A stretch of 64,000 nt of DNA from Longimicrobiales bacterium (lineage in GTDB: Bacteria; Gemmatimonadota; Gemmatimonadetes; Longimicrobiales; Gaopeijiaceae), in assembly GCA_028284495.1 (NCBI GenBank), contig JANQRP010000024.1, forward strand, positions 1 to 64,000. Direction: 5' to 3'. The notes beneath the pieces were generated by a model. That model saw only the letters and a list, made by a program, of their open reading frames with translations. It had not been told where the DNA came from and did not search any database. Both the position numbers and the translations under genes were made by a program. Positions 49,252 through 58,396 of this stretch are shown here, piece by piece; the first letter of the stretch is position 1, and each line of letters begins with the position of its first letter.

Positions 49252-50281
49252 GCTTTTTGTCTTGAGCATGGTTTTCGGAGCCCTCGCCTGCGGGGGCTCC
49301 GAGGCCATGTCCGACCGGCCGGAGCCCGACGTGGTGACGCATCTGGTTCCGTCGGGTCTAGAGGCTCGCGGGCCGGGGGAGGCCAGCGATCAGTACCTAG
49401 CGCGCTCCTCCTTCGTAGCTCCGACTGCCGACGGCGGGGTGATGGTGTCAGACCGCCAAGACCCAAAGGTCCTGGTGCTAGGTGAGGATCTGGAGCCGAT
49501 CAATACGATCGGGCGAGCAGGCCGAGGTCCTGCTGAATTCGAATCACCGCGCATGCTGCACGTAGACGCCGAGGGCGTGCTCACCGTGATTGACGTGGGT
49601 GTCGGACGCATCTCGCAGTTCTCCTCCGACGATCTGTACCTAGGTGGACGCTCGATCGACGCCGGCACGACTTTCGCCCTGCTTGATTCTCGGGAGATCG
49701 TCCTCTCATCGCCCGACCCCACCTACCTTCTCAACGGCTTCAGGGGCGACACTGTCACGAACTACGGAGTCTTCGATTCGCTCCCAGAACCTCTCCGCTC
49801 CTACTCGGCTGACGAACGGGTCCGAGGCGACTTTTTTGGGGTTGCGACATGGCCTGGCGAGGCCCGCGCGCTGCTCCTCGTGGATCTCGAATCGTTTAGG
49901 ATTTGGAAGGTTGTGCTCGGAGAGGATGCCCCTAGTGTGTCGCTGCTGCCCATACCAATTCCGAGCGCCGTGGTCGAACTAGCTCTCGACGCCCGCGATG
50001 TGTTCCGAGATGCGATGGCAGGCGGAGTGGGGTGGGTTCCCGCGATTCGGAGCTATCGAGTTCTCGAGGACGGGACGGTCTGGATCATGCCACTATCCCG
50101 CGACGTAATTGGGATGCGCATCGACCCTGACTCGGGCGACACTAGGGTTGTGTGGGCGAGCGAAGCGAACGAGATATCGGGACTCACCGATGGTTTCATC
50201 GAAGGTGACGCGCTCACCCTTCTTTATCGCACCGAGGTGCGCCGGTACGCGCTCGAGCCTCGACCTTCCCCGTGGGACTAG
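49241..50281 (+). CDS. 6-bladed beta-propeller-like lipoprotein
   Basis: Lipobox (VFGALACGGS); 'GRAGRGPAEFESPRMLHVDAEGVLTVIDVGVGRISQF' resembles the GxxGxGPGEF motif of such propellers; overlaps upstream ORF by 11 nt. Confidence 0.7.
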   Translation: MRSRLFVLSMVFGALACGGSEAMSDRPEPDVVTHLVPSGLEARGPGEASDQYLARSSFVAPTADGGVMVSDRQDPKVLVLGEDLEPINTIGRAGRGPAEFESPRMLHVDAEGVLTVIDVGVGRISQFSSDDLYLGGRSIDAGTTFALLDSREIVLSSPDPTYLLNGFRGDTVTNYGVFDSLPEPLRSYSADERVRGDFFGVATWPGEARALLLVDLESFRIWKVVLGEDAPSVSLLPIPIPSAVVELALDARDVFRDAMAGGVGWVPAIRSYRVLEDGTVWIMPLSRDVIGMRIDPDSGDTRVVWASEANEISGLTDGFIEGDALTLLYRTEVRRYALEPRPSPWD

Positions 50282-50672
50282 CGCCGGGCTCGCGGGTGAG
50301 GCATGCCTGCCGTTCGAACCAATGACTCCCTGATAGGTTGACGTAGGCCTTGGTTGCCGCTGCACCCGACCGATGTGAGCGACCTGCGGCACTTTGAAGC
50401 CGGCGCTCACCGCGCTGCGCTGGCTGTCGATGACGTCGACCAGGACACCGGGATGGTCAACGGTCGGGTCTGCCTGAGAGGAGGGTGCCCTCCCATTCCT
50501 CGGTCACCGACTCTCCCGCCCAGTCTCAACGACGATCAGCTTGGTATCCGCTGGGCCCACAATGATGGCGACGAGACTCCCGAGATGTCGACATCCACGG
50601 CGGGCGGAACGGCTCACGGGGCCAGAGATGCGTGTGTCTCTGGTCGACCCGGGGCGACTAAGGGGTCCGTCC

Positions 50673-50695
50673 AACTAGCATTTGCTGTAGCGTGT
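50673..50695 (+). repeat. Partial (left-half) third copy of attC-like repeat
   Basis: aactagcatttgctgtagcgtgt matches the 5' end of 47998-48090 over CTAGCATTTGCTG; a GATCCTTAGAA remnant lies at 50898-50908. Confidence 0.4.
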
Positions 50696-50966
50696 TCGCA
50701 ACGGTCGATCGCCCTCGGACAGGGGGCGTCGCGTGACCAGTGATCGCCCGAACCGGAGCCGAGTGGGAGGGATCTTCGCACGATCCGCGGCGACGGACCC
50801 AAGGGACCAGCTACGCCCGCCTCGTACGGACGGGGCGCATGCGTGTTGCATGACGCGTCGCAAAGCCCTGAAGCTGGGCGGAACACGAACAAACCTCGAT
50901 CCTTAGAAAAGCCCGACATCACGCCACTTCGGACACCGAAAGCGAGCACCGCAAGACTCGCCGGAT

Positions 50967-51014
50967 CGGTTTCCTAAACCGTAGGCCGCAGGTTCGAGTC
51001 CTGCCGGGGACACT
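50967..51014 (+). repeat. Right direct repeat (candidate attR): tRNA-Arg 3' half fragment
   Basis: Identical 48 bp to 45955-46002; lacks the tRNA 5' half. Confidence 0.95.
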
Positions 51015-51020
51015 CGGCCG

Positions 51021-51830
51021 CTAGAGTCCCTCCGCAACGGACGCGGCGACCCGATCGGGTGCGTCGGCGTTCAGCCAGTGACCTCCTTCCACGTCGATCC
51101 GTTCGACCGGGAGGCCGGCGGTCCCGAGCTCGTCGAGACGAGCGCGGTCGTCGTCGGTGACGACGGAACTCTGGGTGGCGCGGATCAGCTTCACCCGCGT
51201 TCCGGCCTCGGCGGCGCTCCGCAAGGCCGGCCACGCGGCGACCTCGAAGAAGTCCAGCAGCAGCGCCCGCATCTGCCGCGTGTCCAGCTGCCAGCGCCAC
51301 GCCCCGTCTGCACCCCGCTCCAGGTTGGTCGACATCCACATCGCGACGCCGTCGGCGTACCCGGCAGACCGCACGGCCGCCATGCCGGCCTCCCGGTCGC
51401 CGAACGGTCCGGGTTCGTCCTCGAGCACCGCGAGTATCTCCCAGGCACTTCCCGCGGGCTCCCGTGCCGACGGCGTGCTGTCCACGATCCAGAGCGAGGC
51501 GAGCTCGGCCGCGTCGGCGAAGAGCGTGGCGACCTTCCCACCGAAGGAGTGACCGAGGGCCGCGGTCGCTGGCGGTGCCCCGGCGTCCGACAGGTGGAGC
51601 AGGTCCTCGACGCACGCGCCGAGCGTGTGCGGCGGGTCGCCCCGGGCGGAGCGACCGTGCCCGCGGAGGTCGACGGCCAGCACGCCCCAGTCCGGGCGCG
51701 CCTCGACGATCCGTCTGGACACGGCGTTCCAGTTCCGCCCGGCTCCGTAGATGCCGTGAAGGAGATAGAGCCACCGATCGGGCGACGCGTCGGGTGCGAC
51801 GATGGCCTGGGTGTGGAGGGCGGTGGGCAC
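51021..51830 (-). CDS. Alpha/beta hydrolase
   Basis: LYLLHGIYGAGRNWNAVSRRI; VDLRGHGRSARGDPPHT; ALGHSFGGKVATLFAD. Confidence 0.9.
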   Translation of the reverse strand: MPTALHTQAIVAPDASPDRWLYLLHGIYGAGRNWNAVSRRIVEARPDWGVLAVDLRGHGRSARGDPPHTLGACVEDLLHLSDAGAPPATAALGHSFGGKVATLFADAAELASLWIVDSTPSAREPAGSAWEILAVLEDEPGPFGDREAGMAAVRSAGYADGVAMWMSTNLERGADGAWRWQLDTRQMRALLLDFFEVAAWPALRSAAEAGTRVKLIRATQSSVVTDDDRARLDELGTAGLPVERIDVEGGHWLNADAPDRVAASVAEGL

Positions 51831-51964
51831 GGCATCTCGGGAGGTTTGACCGGGGTCTCGGGCGCCCTATGATGTTCCGACTCCGTCGGTTCGTCCACTC
51901 ACGGTCGTCAGCGCTCCCTCCGGTGCTTCGCGGTCGTCTTCCATCTCACATCAGCGTGCCACAC

Positions 51965-53833
51965 ATGACGTCCACCGCACTCCTGCTGGCGATCGCGCTT
52001 TCCCAGACCCCTTCCGACCCCGTCATCGTCCCGTCCGATGCCACGGTGCCCGTCGGTGCCACCCTCACGTTCGAGGTTCGCGACGACGATGCGGTGATCG
52101 CCCCCGACCGGATCGTCTGGCGAAGCACCGACGCGGAGGTCGTCCAGGTCGACGTGACCGGGCGCGTGACCGCGCTCCGTCCGGGGACCGCCCGGGTGGC
52201 GGCGGTCTTCGGGGGCCGCACCGTGTTCGCCACGGTCGAGGTTCCGCAGCTTCCGGCCGAGACGCTCGAGGCGTGGCTGCCGCTCGAGTCGGTGGCGGTG
52301 GGCGGGAGCGCTCCGGTCGGCTGGGTCGCGAAGGACCGAATCGGCGGCGAGGTCGGGATGGAGGGGACGCCCACGCTCCTCAGTTCGGATCCGGATGTGG
52401 TGAGCGTCGAGTCGTGGACGGGGCGCGTCTTCGGGCGAACGCCCGGGACCGCCACGCTGACGGTCGCCTTTCCGAACGGCCTTGAGGCGTCCCTCCCGAT
52501 CGAGGTGACCACGGCGCCCGCACCCCGAATGAGCCCGGAGACGGCTCGGGTCCGAACCGGCGACGTACTGCGCTTCACCGTCGGCGACGCCTACGCGCCG
52601 GGGTGGTCGGTCGGCGGGAGTGGTGCCTCCGTCGAGGCCGACGGGATCGAGGGCGTGTTCGTGGCGGAGGAACCGGGTCGATACGTGGTGTCCGCGCGCG
52701 TCGGCGAGGAGAGCGTCCGCTCGGCGGTCGTGGAGGTCGAGCCGCGAGAGTACGACGCGGAACTCGTCCTGATGGGCCGTGGACCGATCTCCGACCACCA
52801 CTCCGGCGACATGTGGGTCTTCGAGGGCGTGGACGGGCGGGACTACGTCTACGTCGGGACCTACATGCACGACTGGATGAAGGTCTGGGACGTGACCGAC
52901 CCCGCGAACGCGGTGCTGACCGACTCGATTCAGCTCGACGCGCGTCGCATCAACGACGTGAAGATCCACCCGGACAATCGTCTGGGCATCGTGACTCGCG
53001 AAGGGGCGTCCAGCCGGCGGAACGGGATCGTCCTGCTCGATCTGGCGGACCCCGCGCGTCCGGCGATTCTGTCGGAGTACACGGAGACCGTGAGCGGCGG
53101 TGTCCACAACGTCTGGATCGACGGCGAACGCGACCTGGTCTACGCGGCCCACAACGGCACCTCGTCGATGCACATCCTCGATATCTCCGACCCGAAGAAC
53201 GTCCAGGAGGTCGGTCGGTGGGGCCTCGAGAAGGACCAGAAGACGCTTCACGACGTGATCGTCCAGGACGGCTACGTCTACCTGTCCTACTGGAACGACG
53301 GCATTCTGATGTTGGACGTGGGCGCGGGGTCGCACGGGGGCACGCCGACCGAGCCGGTGGAGGTCAGCCGGTTCGCCTATCCGATCGGGAACACGCATGT
53401 CGCGTGGCGGGCGGGTGACTACCTCTTCATCGGGGACGAGGTGTTTCCTCCGGGCTGGGATCCGTCGAAAGCGATCCACGCGCGGGGGTACATTCACGTC
53501 GTGGACTACAGCGATCCCGAAAACCCTGTGGAGGTGGCGCAGTACGAGGTGCCCGAGGCGGGTGTCCACAACATCTGGATCGAGGGCGATCGGATGTACC
53601 TCGGCTACTACCAGGCCGGACTGCGCGTGGTCGACATCTCGGGCGAACTCCGTGGCGACCTCTATGCACAGGGCCGCGAGGTCGCGCACCTGCTGACGAC
53701 CGACGACGACACGATGGTGCCCAACTGGCCGATGGCGTGGGGCGCGCAGATCCACAAGGGCATGATCTACTCGTCGGATCTGAACTCGGGCATCTGGGTC
53801 ACGCAGCTGCGCGAGCGCCGCGTGGTATTCTAG
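51965..53833 (+). CDS. Exported protein with Ig-like (BIG2-type) and LVIVD-type propeller repeats
   Basis: Signal peptide MTSTALLLAIALSQ; Ig-like (VPVGATLTFEVRDDDAVIAPDRIVWRSTDAEVVQVDVTGRVTALRPGTARVAA); repeats VYVGTYMHDWMKVWDVTDPANAV, MHILDISDPKNVQEVG, LRVVDISGELRG. Confidence 0.8.
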   Translation: MTSTALLLAIALSQTPSDPVIVPSDATVPVGATLTFEVRDDDAVIAPDRIVWRSTDAEVVQVDVTGRVTALRPGTARVAAVFGGRTVFATVEVPQLPAETLEAWLPLESVAVGGSAPVGWVAKDRIGGEVGMEGTPTLLSSDPDVVSVESWTGRVFGRTPGTATLTVAFPNGLEASLPIEVTTAPAPRMSPETARVRTGDVLRFTVGDAYAPGWSVGGSGASVEADGIEGVFVAEEPGRYVVSARVGEESVRSAVVEVEPREYDAELVLMGRGPISDHHSGDMWVFEGVDGRDYVYVGTYMHDWMKVWDVTDPANAVLTDSIQLDARRINDVKIHPDNRLGIVTREGASSRRNGIVLLDLADPARPAILSEYTETVSGGVHNVWIDGERDLVYAAHNGTSSMHILDISDPKNVQEVGRWGLEKDQKTLHDVIVQDGYVYLSYWNDGILMLDVGAGSHGGTPTEPVEVSRFAYPIGNTHVAWRAGDYLFIGDEVFPPGWDPSKAIHARGYIHVVDYSDPENPVEVAQYEVPEAGVHNIWIEGDRMYLGYYQAGLRVVDISGELRGDLYAQGREVAHLLTTDDDTMVPNWPMAWGAQIHKGMIYSSDLNSGIWVTQLRERRVVF

Positions 53834-53928
53834 ACGTCGGCGCCCGAGACCCGCGAGTCGCCCTTCGATCCGCGGCATGTAGATTGCGCCGGAGAGAGGC
53901 CACTCATTCGAATCGAACTGGAGGCACC

Positions 53929-54129
53929 ATGGCAGTCGCGAAGGTCATCGAGGTCATCGGAGAAGGCTCGTCCATCGAGACGGCGGTCGAGGCCGCCGTC
54001 GCCGGCGCGGGCGACAGCGTCCGCAACATCCGGAACGTCTGGGTCCAGGACATCAAGGGCCTTGTCGAGAACGGTTCGATCGCGAAGTACCGGGTGATCA
54101 CGAAGATCACCTTCGTGGTGGACGGCTGA
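53929..54129 (+). CDS. Dodecin
   Basis: MAVAKVIEVIGEGSSIETAVEAAVAGAGDSVRNIRNVWVQDIKGLVENGSIAKYRVITKITFVVDG is a full-length dodecin. Confidence 0.94.
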   Translation: MAVAKVIEVIGEGSSIETAVEAAVAGAGDSVRNIRNVWVQDIKGLVENGSIAKYRVITKITFVVDG

Positions 54130-54150
54130 GTCGGCCCAGCCAACCGGCAT

Positions 54151-54190
54151 GAGACGGGGGTGGGGCCTGAGCGGTCCCACCCCCGTTCTC
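54151..54190. terminator. Strong hairpin between convergent genes
   Basis: GAGACGGGGGTGGGG-cctgagcgg-TCCCACCCCCGTTCTC. Confidence 0.75.
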
Positions 54191-55589
54191 ATTCGCTCCC
54201 GGGACCTCCGTGCGGAGGCTGCGGGCGGGCCGGCCGCGGCGGGACGCCCGCGCCGGACTCGGCGATCGGTTCCGCGCGGGCGAGGAGGTCCGCCAGCCGT
54301 CCGGCGTCGAGGGCACCGGTCGCCAGAAGGTGCAGACCGTCGTCGGTGGTGCGGCGGGCGGTCCCGACCCCGGCCGGCACGTCGACGGCGACGGGTGACC
54401 GCGCCTGGTAGAGCACGACGCCGCCCCCCGCCGTCGTCTCGTGCACGACCCGAATCACGACCCGGTTGCCGACGGTGAGGGCTCCGATCTCGGTCCAGTC
54501 GGCGCCCGGGAGGCGGAGCGGACGGCCGCCGAGCGCCGCTTCGGCCTGGTCGGCTCCCACCCGATCCCACGTCGCGGCCCCGTCGACGCGTATTGCATCC
54601 GGCATGGCCAGCTCGCGCCGCTCCGCCGCGATGGCGGTACCCGTCACGACGACGCCCTCGAGCTGGACCGCGCGCTGCTGGAGGCGGAGGTCGCCGACCG
54701 AGAGTTCGCCGACGCCGACGGGCACGCTGCGATTCGCCTGCGCGTACCCGATGTACGTCGCCGTGAGGCGCGTATCCGGCGCGACACTGTCCGGTGGGAC
54801 CTGAAGTCGGAACCGTCCGTCCGGGCCGCTCAACCCGGTGGTGTTGGTACCGGTCAGAGTCAGGACGACGTTCTCGATCGGACGTCCATCGTCGTCCGTG
54901 ACGCGACCGCTGAGCCAGGTCACGCTGGGCGGGGCCGCGTCCGCCGCGCTCCGGGCCCGCTCGATCTCCCGGGGGGCGACCGGATCCGAAGGAGGATCCG
55001 CCACGGAACGTCCGGGGGCGGCGCCGCGCTCGCGGGTCTCCGGGTCGGCTGCGGTGGGCGGCTCCATCCGCGACTCCGCATCCGCGGCCGCAGGCGTCGC
55101 GGTCGTGGGCGCCGGGCTCTCCGTAGCGGGCGGCTGGGTCGCGGCCGCGGGGGTCTCCACCAGCGACTCCCGTGCGTCACCTGCGGAGGCGGCCCCGGGG
55201 AGCGCGCGTTCGGTGGGGGTGACGACGCCGGGTTCGGTCCGGACGACCTCGTTCGCCATCCAACCGACCCCGATGGCGAGCACCACGCTCGCGGCCCATT
55301 GCAGCGGAAGGCGGCGCGAGGCGGTCCGGTGTGGCCGATCGACGGGTGCGCCGCTCGCGCCGGAGCGGGCCACGATCTCGGAGAAGTCCGGCATGGCGGG
55401 CTCCGCCGCGGCCAGGGCTCCGAGCAGATCCCGGCTGGCCGCGTCGGAGGTGCGTAGCTCGGCCACGCGGGCGCCGCAGACCTCGCATCCCTCCACGTGA
55501 GCGCGAACCTCCTCGCGCTCCTCGTCGGAGAGGCCGCCCCGGCTCCCGTCGAGCCACGCCTGAAGGCGCCCTTCATCCATGTGCGGCAT
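54189..55589 (-). CDS. zf-HC2-type anti-sigma factor with extracytoplasmic CarboxypepD_reg-like domain
   Basis: MDEGRLQAWLDGSRGGLSDEEREEVRAHVEGCEVCGARVAEL (H-x3-C-x2-C); TM LPLQWAASVVLAIGVGWMA; C-terminal VTWLSGRVTDDDGRPIENVVLTLTGTNTTGLSGPDGRFRLQVP...LEGVVVTGTA. Confidence 0.78.
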   Translation of the reverse strand: MPHMDEGRLQAWLDGSRGGLSDEEREEVRAHVEGCEVCGARVAELRTSDAASRDLLGALAAAEPAMPDFSEIVARSGASGAPVDRPHRTASRRLPLQWAASVVLAIGVGWMANEVVRTEPGVVTPTERALPGAASAGDARESLVETPAAATQPPATESPAPTTATPAAADAESRMEPPTAADPETRERGAAPGRSVADPPSDPVAPREIERARSAADAAPPSVTWLSGRVTDDDGRPIENVVLTLTGTNTTGLSGPDGRFRLQVPPDSVAPDTRLTATYIGYAQANRSVPVGVGELSVGDLRLQQRAVQLEGVVVTGTAIAAERRELAMPDAIRVDGAATWDRVGADQAEAALGGRPLRLPGADWTEIGALTVGNRVVIRVVHETTAGGGVVLYQARSPVAVDVPAGVGTARRTTDDGLHLLATGALDAGRLADLLARAEPIAESGAGVPPRPARPQPPHGGPGSE

Positions 55590-56082
55590 CGGTATCCTCC
55601 CCAGCGCTGCACGCGCTGATGAACTTCTTCTTGGCTCGTGCGATCGTGGTGCCCAGGGCGCCCTTCGACAGCCCTGTCCGCTCGGCGATCTCGTCGTAGT
55701 CGAAGCCCGCGTTCCACAGGACGAGGACTTCCCGGTCGCGCTCGGACAGGGTCCCTAGGGCGTCCTGCACGCGGGCTGCCCGCTCCTTGCGTTCGAGGTC
55801 CTGCGCAGGGGACGGCGAGGGCTCCGACGCGGCGTCGGTCTCGGCCTTGAGGAGCGCGAGGTGTCGCTTCCGCCGCACCACCAGGCGGGCCTCGTCACGG
55901 GCGAGGTTCGCGGCCGTCCGGAACACCAGAGCCCGCGGGTTCTCGGCTTCGAGCCCGATCACGCGGGCGAATGCCTCCTGTGCCATGTCGCGGGCACGGT
56001 CCCGGTCGAGAAGCATCCCGGCCAGGAACGAGACCACGTCGGGCCAGGTCGTCCTGTAGACCTCCTCCCAGTCCGTACGCAC
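55573..56082 (-). CDS. ECF-type RNA polymerase sigma factor
   Basis: WPDVVSFLAGMLLDRDRARDMAQEAFARVIGLE sigma2; LGTLSERDREVLVLWNAGFDYDEIAERTGLSKGALGTTIARAKKKF sigma4; overlaps anti-sigma start. Confidence 0.93.
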   Translation of the reverse strand: MRTDWEEVYRTTWPDVVSFLAGMLLDRDRARDMAQEAFARVIGLEAENPRALVFRTAANLARDEARLVVRRKRHLALLKAETDAASEPSPSPAQDLERKERAARVQDALGTLSERDREVLVLWNAGFDYDEIAERTGLSKGALGTTIARAKKKFISACSAGEDTDAAHG

Positions 56083-56351
56083 TCGCTACCCTGGTTCGAT
56101 CGACGACGGGTCCGGAACGGCCCCGCTCGTGAAGTCCGACGAATCCGCCCCGGAAATTTGCACACGACGGCGCTCGCGCCGGAGCGGCGAGCCTTCGGGC
56201 GATCACCGCCGCCGACGGGCTCGGCGCCGAGCTAGGTGACGGGATCGACGCGGGCGGTCCCGGGGGCGTGTGCAACTGAACGTGGCCGATTCGTCGGACA
56301 GGGTGCAAGCGCAAGACGGCGGTCGTCTGCGCACTCCAGCCGGAGGTCTCG

Positions 56352-58358
56352 ATGCAAACGCCGATCACACTCCTCTTCCCGGCGCTCGTCGCCCTCGCGG
56401 TGGCGGCACCCCACGCGCCCCCGATACACGATACGGAGGCGCCGCCGCCCGAGGCCCCGGAAAGTCGGGCAACGCTGATGCTGACGGGCCAGGTCACCGA
56501 CAGCGCGTCGGGCCGTCCGCTTCCGAACGTCGTCATCACCATCGACGGCACCGAGGCCACGGCCCTCACCGGCGAGCTGGGTCGCTACCTCGTTCGCGTC
56601 CCGGCCCGGCTGGCCGCCGCCGAGGAGTTCACCTTTCGCGCGACCTACATCGGCTACGGACAGATCGTGCGGAGCGTGCGCCCGGCCGACCAGGCCGACG
56701 GTGTGCTGACCGTGGACCTCCAGCTGGTGGCGAGGGCGGTGCAGCTCGAAGGTGTGGTCGTCACGGGTACCGCCACCACGGCGGAGCGCAGGGAACTCGC
56801 CGCCGGCCCGTCGAGGGCGGCCGCCGACGCCGCGCGCGGGCGCGCCATCGAGTCGCACAGCATCGCCGCGCCGCCGCACGGCCCACCCGTCCGTGGCCCC
56901 GGAGGCGGCTTCGAACGGGAGCAATACGCCCGGATCGTGGACAACGACTTCCGGACTGCGGTGGACGCCCCGCTCTCGACGTTCTCGGTCGACGTCGACC
57001 GTGCCTCGTACAGCAACATCCGGAGGTTCCTCATGCGGGAGAACCGCCTCCCGCCGATCGACGCGGTCCAGATCGAGGAGATGGTGAACTACTTCCCGTA
57101 TCGCTACGACCTCCCGCGCGGTGACGATCCGGTGGCGGTGACGACCGAGCTGGGCGAGGCCCCGTGGGCGTCCGGGCATCGGCTGCTTCGCGTGGGCGTC
57201 GCGAGCCGGGCGGTGGCCACCGAGGCGCTGCCTCCCTCGAACCTCGTCTTCCTGATCGATGTGTCGGGTTCGATGCAGTCGGGCCTCAAGCTCGATCTGG
57301 TGAAGCGTTCGCTGCGCCTCTTGGTCAACGAACTCCGGCCGCAGGACCGCGTGTCGATGGTCGTGTACGCCGGCGCGGCAGGTCTGGTGCTCGAGCCGAC
57401 CTCCGGGGCCCGGAAGGCCACGATCCTCGAGGCGCTCGATCGACTGGAGGCTGGCGGGTCCACCGCGGGCGGGGAAGGCCTTCGGCTGGCCTACGACGTC
57501 GCGCGCCGAAACTTCGTCGAAGGGGGAAACAACCGCGTGATCCTCGCCACGGACGGCGACTTCAACGTGGGCGAGAGCAGCGACGCGGCCATGACCCGGC
57601 TGGTCGAGCGGCGCCGCGAGGAGGGGACGTTCCTGACGATCCTCGGCTTTGGGCGCGGCAATCTGCAGTCGACGAAGATGCAGGAGATGGCCCAGAACGG
57701 GAACGGAAACTACGCCTACATCGACGGCCTGCCGGAAGCCCGCAAGGTGCTGGTCGGCGAGATGGGCGGCACGATCCTCACCGTCGCGAAGGACGTGAAG
57801 GTCCAGGTCGAGTTCAACCCGTCGCAGGTACGCGCCTATCGTCTGCTCGGATACGAGAACCGACTGCTGGACGACGAGGACTTCAACGACGACCGGAAGG
57901 ACGCAGGGGAGATCGGGGCGGGACACACCGTGACGGCGCTGTACGAGATCGTGCCCGTCGGGAGCCCGTCCACCGAGTTCGGCGGGCGGGTGGATCCGCT
58001 CCGCTATCGTACGCCCGATCCGATCGTCCGCTCGGCATCGTCCGGCGAACTCGCGTTCGTGAAGGTCCGCTACAAGGACCCCGACGGCCACGTGAGCCGA
58101 CTGCTCACCGAGCCCGTGTCGGCGGCCTCGGGGAAGTGGCCGTCCGACGACCTGCGGTTCGCGTCGGCGGTCGCGGGCTTCGGGATGCTCCTGCGCCAGT
58201 CCGAGCACCGCGGGTCCGTCCACGCGGGTCAGATCCTCGATCTGGCGGGGTCCGCGATCGGTAAGGACGCCGAGGGCTACCGGCGCGAGTTCCTCGAGCT
58301 GGTGCGGATGTACCAGCTCCTGACGGACGGGGAATGGACCGACACGGGGTGGCGGTAG
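56352..58358 (+). CDS. VWA-domain protein (YfbK-like) with N-terminal CarboxypepD_reg-like domain
   Basis: LTGQVTDSASGRPLPNVVITIDGTEATALTGELGRYLVRVP...LEGVVVTGTA; DNDFRTAVDAPLSTFSVDVDRASYSNIRRFLMRENRLPPIDAVQIEEMVNYFPY; MIDAS LVFLIDVSGSMQSGLKL. Confidence 0.92.
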   Translation: MQTPITLLFPALVALAVAAPHAPPIHDTEAPPPEAPESRATLMLTGQVTDSASGRPLPNVVITIDGTEATALTGELGRYLVRVPARLAAAEEFTFRATYIGYGQIVRSVRPADQADGVLTVDLQLVARAVQLEGVVVTGTATTAERRELAAGPSRAAADAARGRAIESHSIAAPPHGPPVRGPGGGFEREQYARIVDNDFRTAVDAPLSTFSVDVDRASYSNIRRFLMRENRLPPIDAVQIEEMVNYFPYRYDLPRGDDPVAVTTELGEAPWASGHRLLRVGVASRAVATEALPPSNLVFLIDVSGSMQSGLKLDLVKRSLRLLVNELRPQDRVSMVVYAGAAGLVLEPTSGARKATILEALDRLEAGGSTAGGEGLRLAYDVARRNFVEGGNNRVILATDGDFNVGESSDAAMTRLVERRREEGTFLTILGFGRGNLQSTKMQEMAQNGNGNYAYIDGLPEARKVLVGEMGGTILTVAKDVKVQVEFNPSQVRAYRLLGYENRLLDDEDFNDDRKDAGEIGAGHTVTALYEIVPVGSPSTEFGGRVDPLRYRTPDPIVRSASSGELAFVKVRYKDPDGHVSRLLTEPVSAASGKWPSDDLRFASAVAGFGMLLRQSEHRGSVHAGQILDLAGSAIGKDAEGYRREFLELVRMYQLLTDGEWTDTGWR

Positions 58359-58369
58359 GGTCGTCGCTC

Positions 58370-58396
58370 CGATCCCGGATCAGCCCCCCGGGATCG
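58370..58396. terminator. Short hairpin between convergent genes
   Basis: CGATCCCGG-atcagcccc-CCGGGATCG. Confidence 0.5.

Noticed and set aside
50354-50949. ORFs 50354-50743 (+) and 50614-50949 (-)
   Set aside because: Low-complexity composition, mutually overlapping and no recognisable family; treated as non-coding/decayed island sequence.
50967-51014. Second tRNA-Arg gene
   Set aside because: Only the anticodon-arm-to-3'-end half is present; no D-arm or 5' acceptor strand, so it is an attachment-site fragment and not a functional tRNA.
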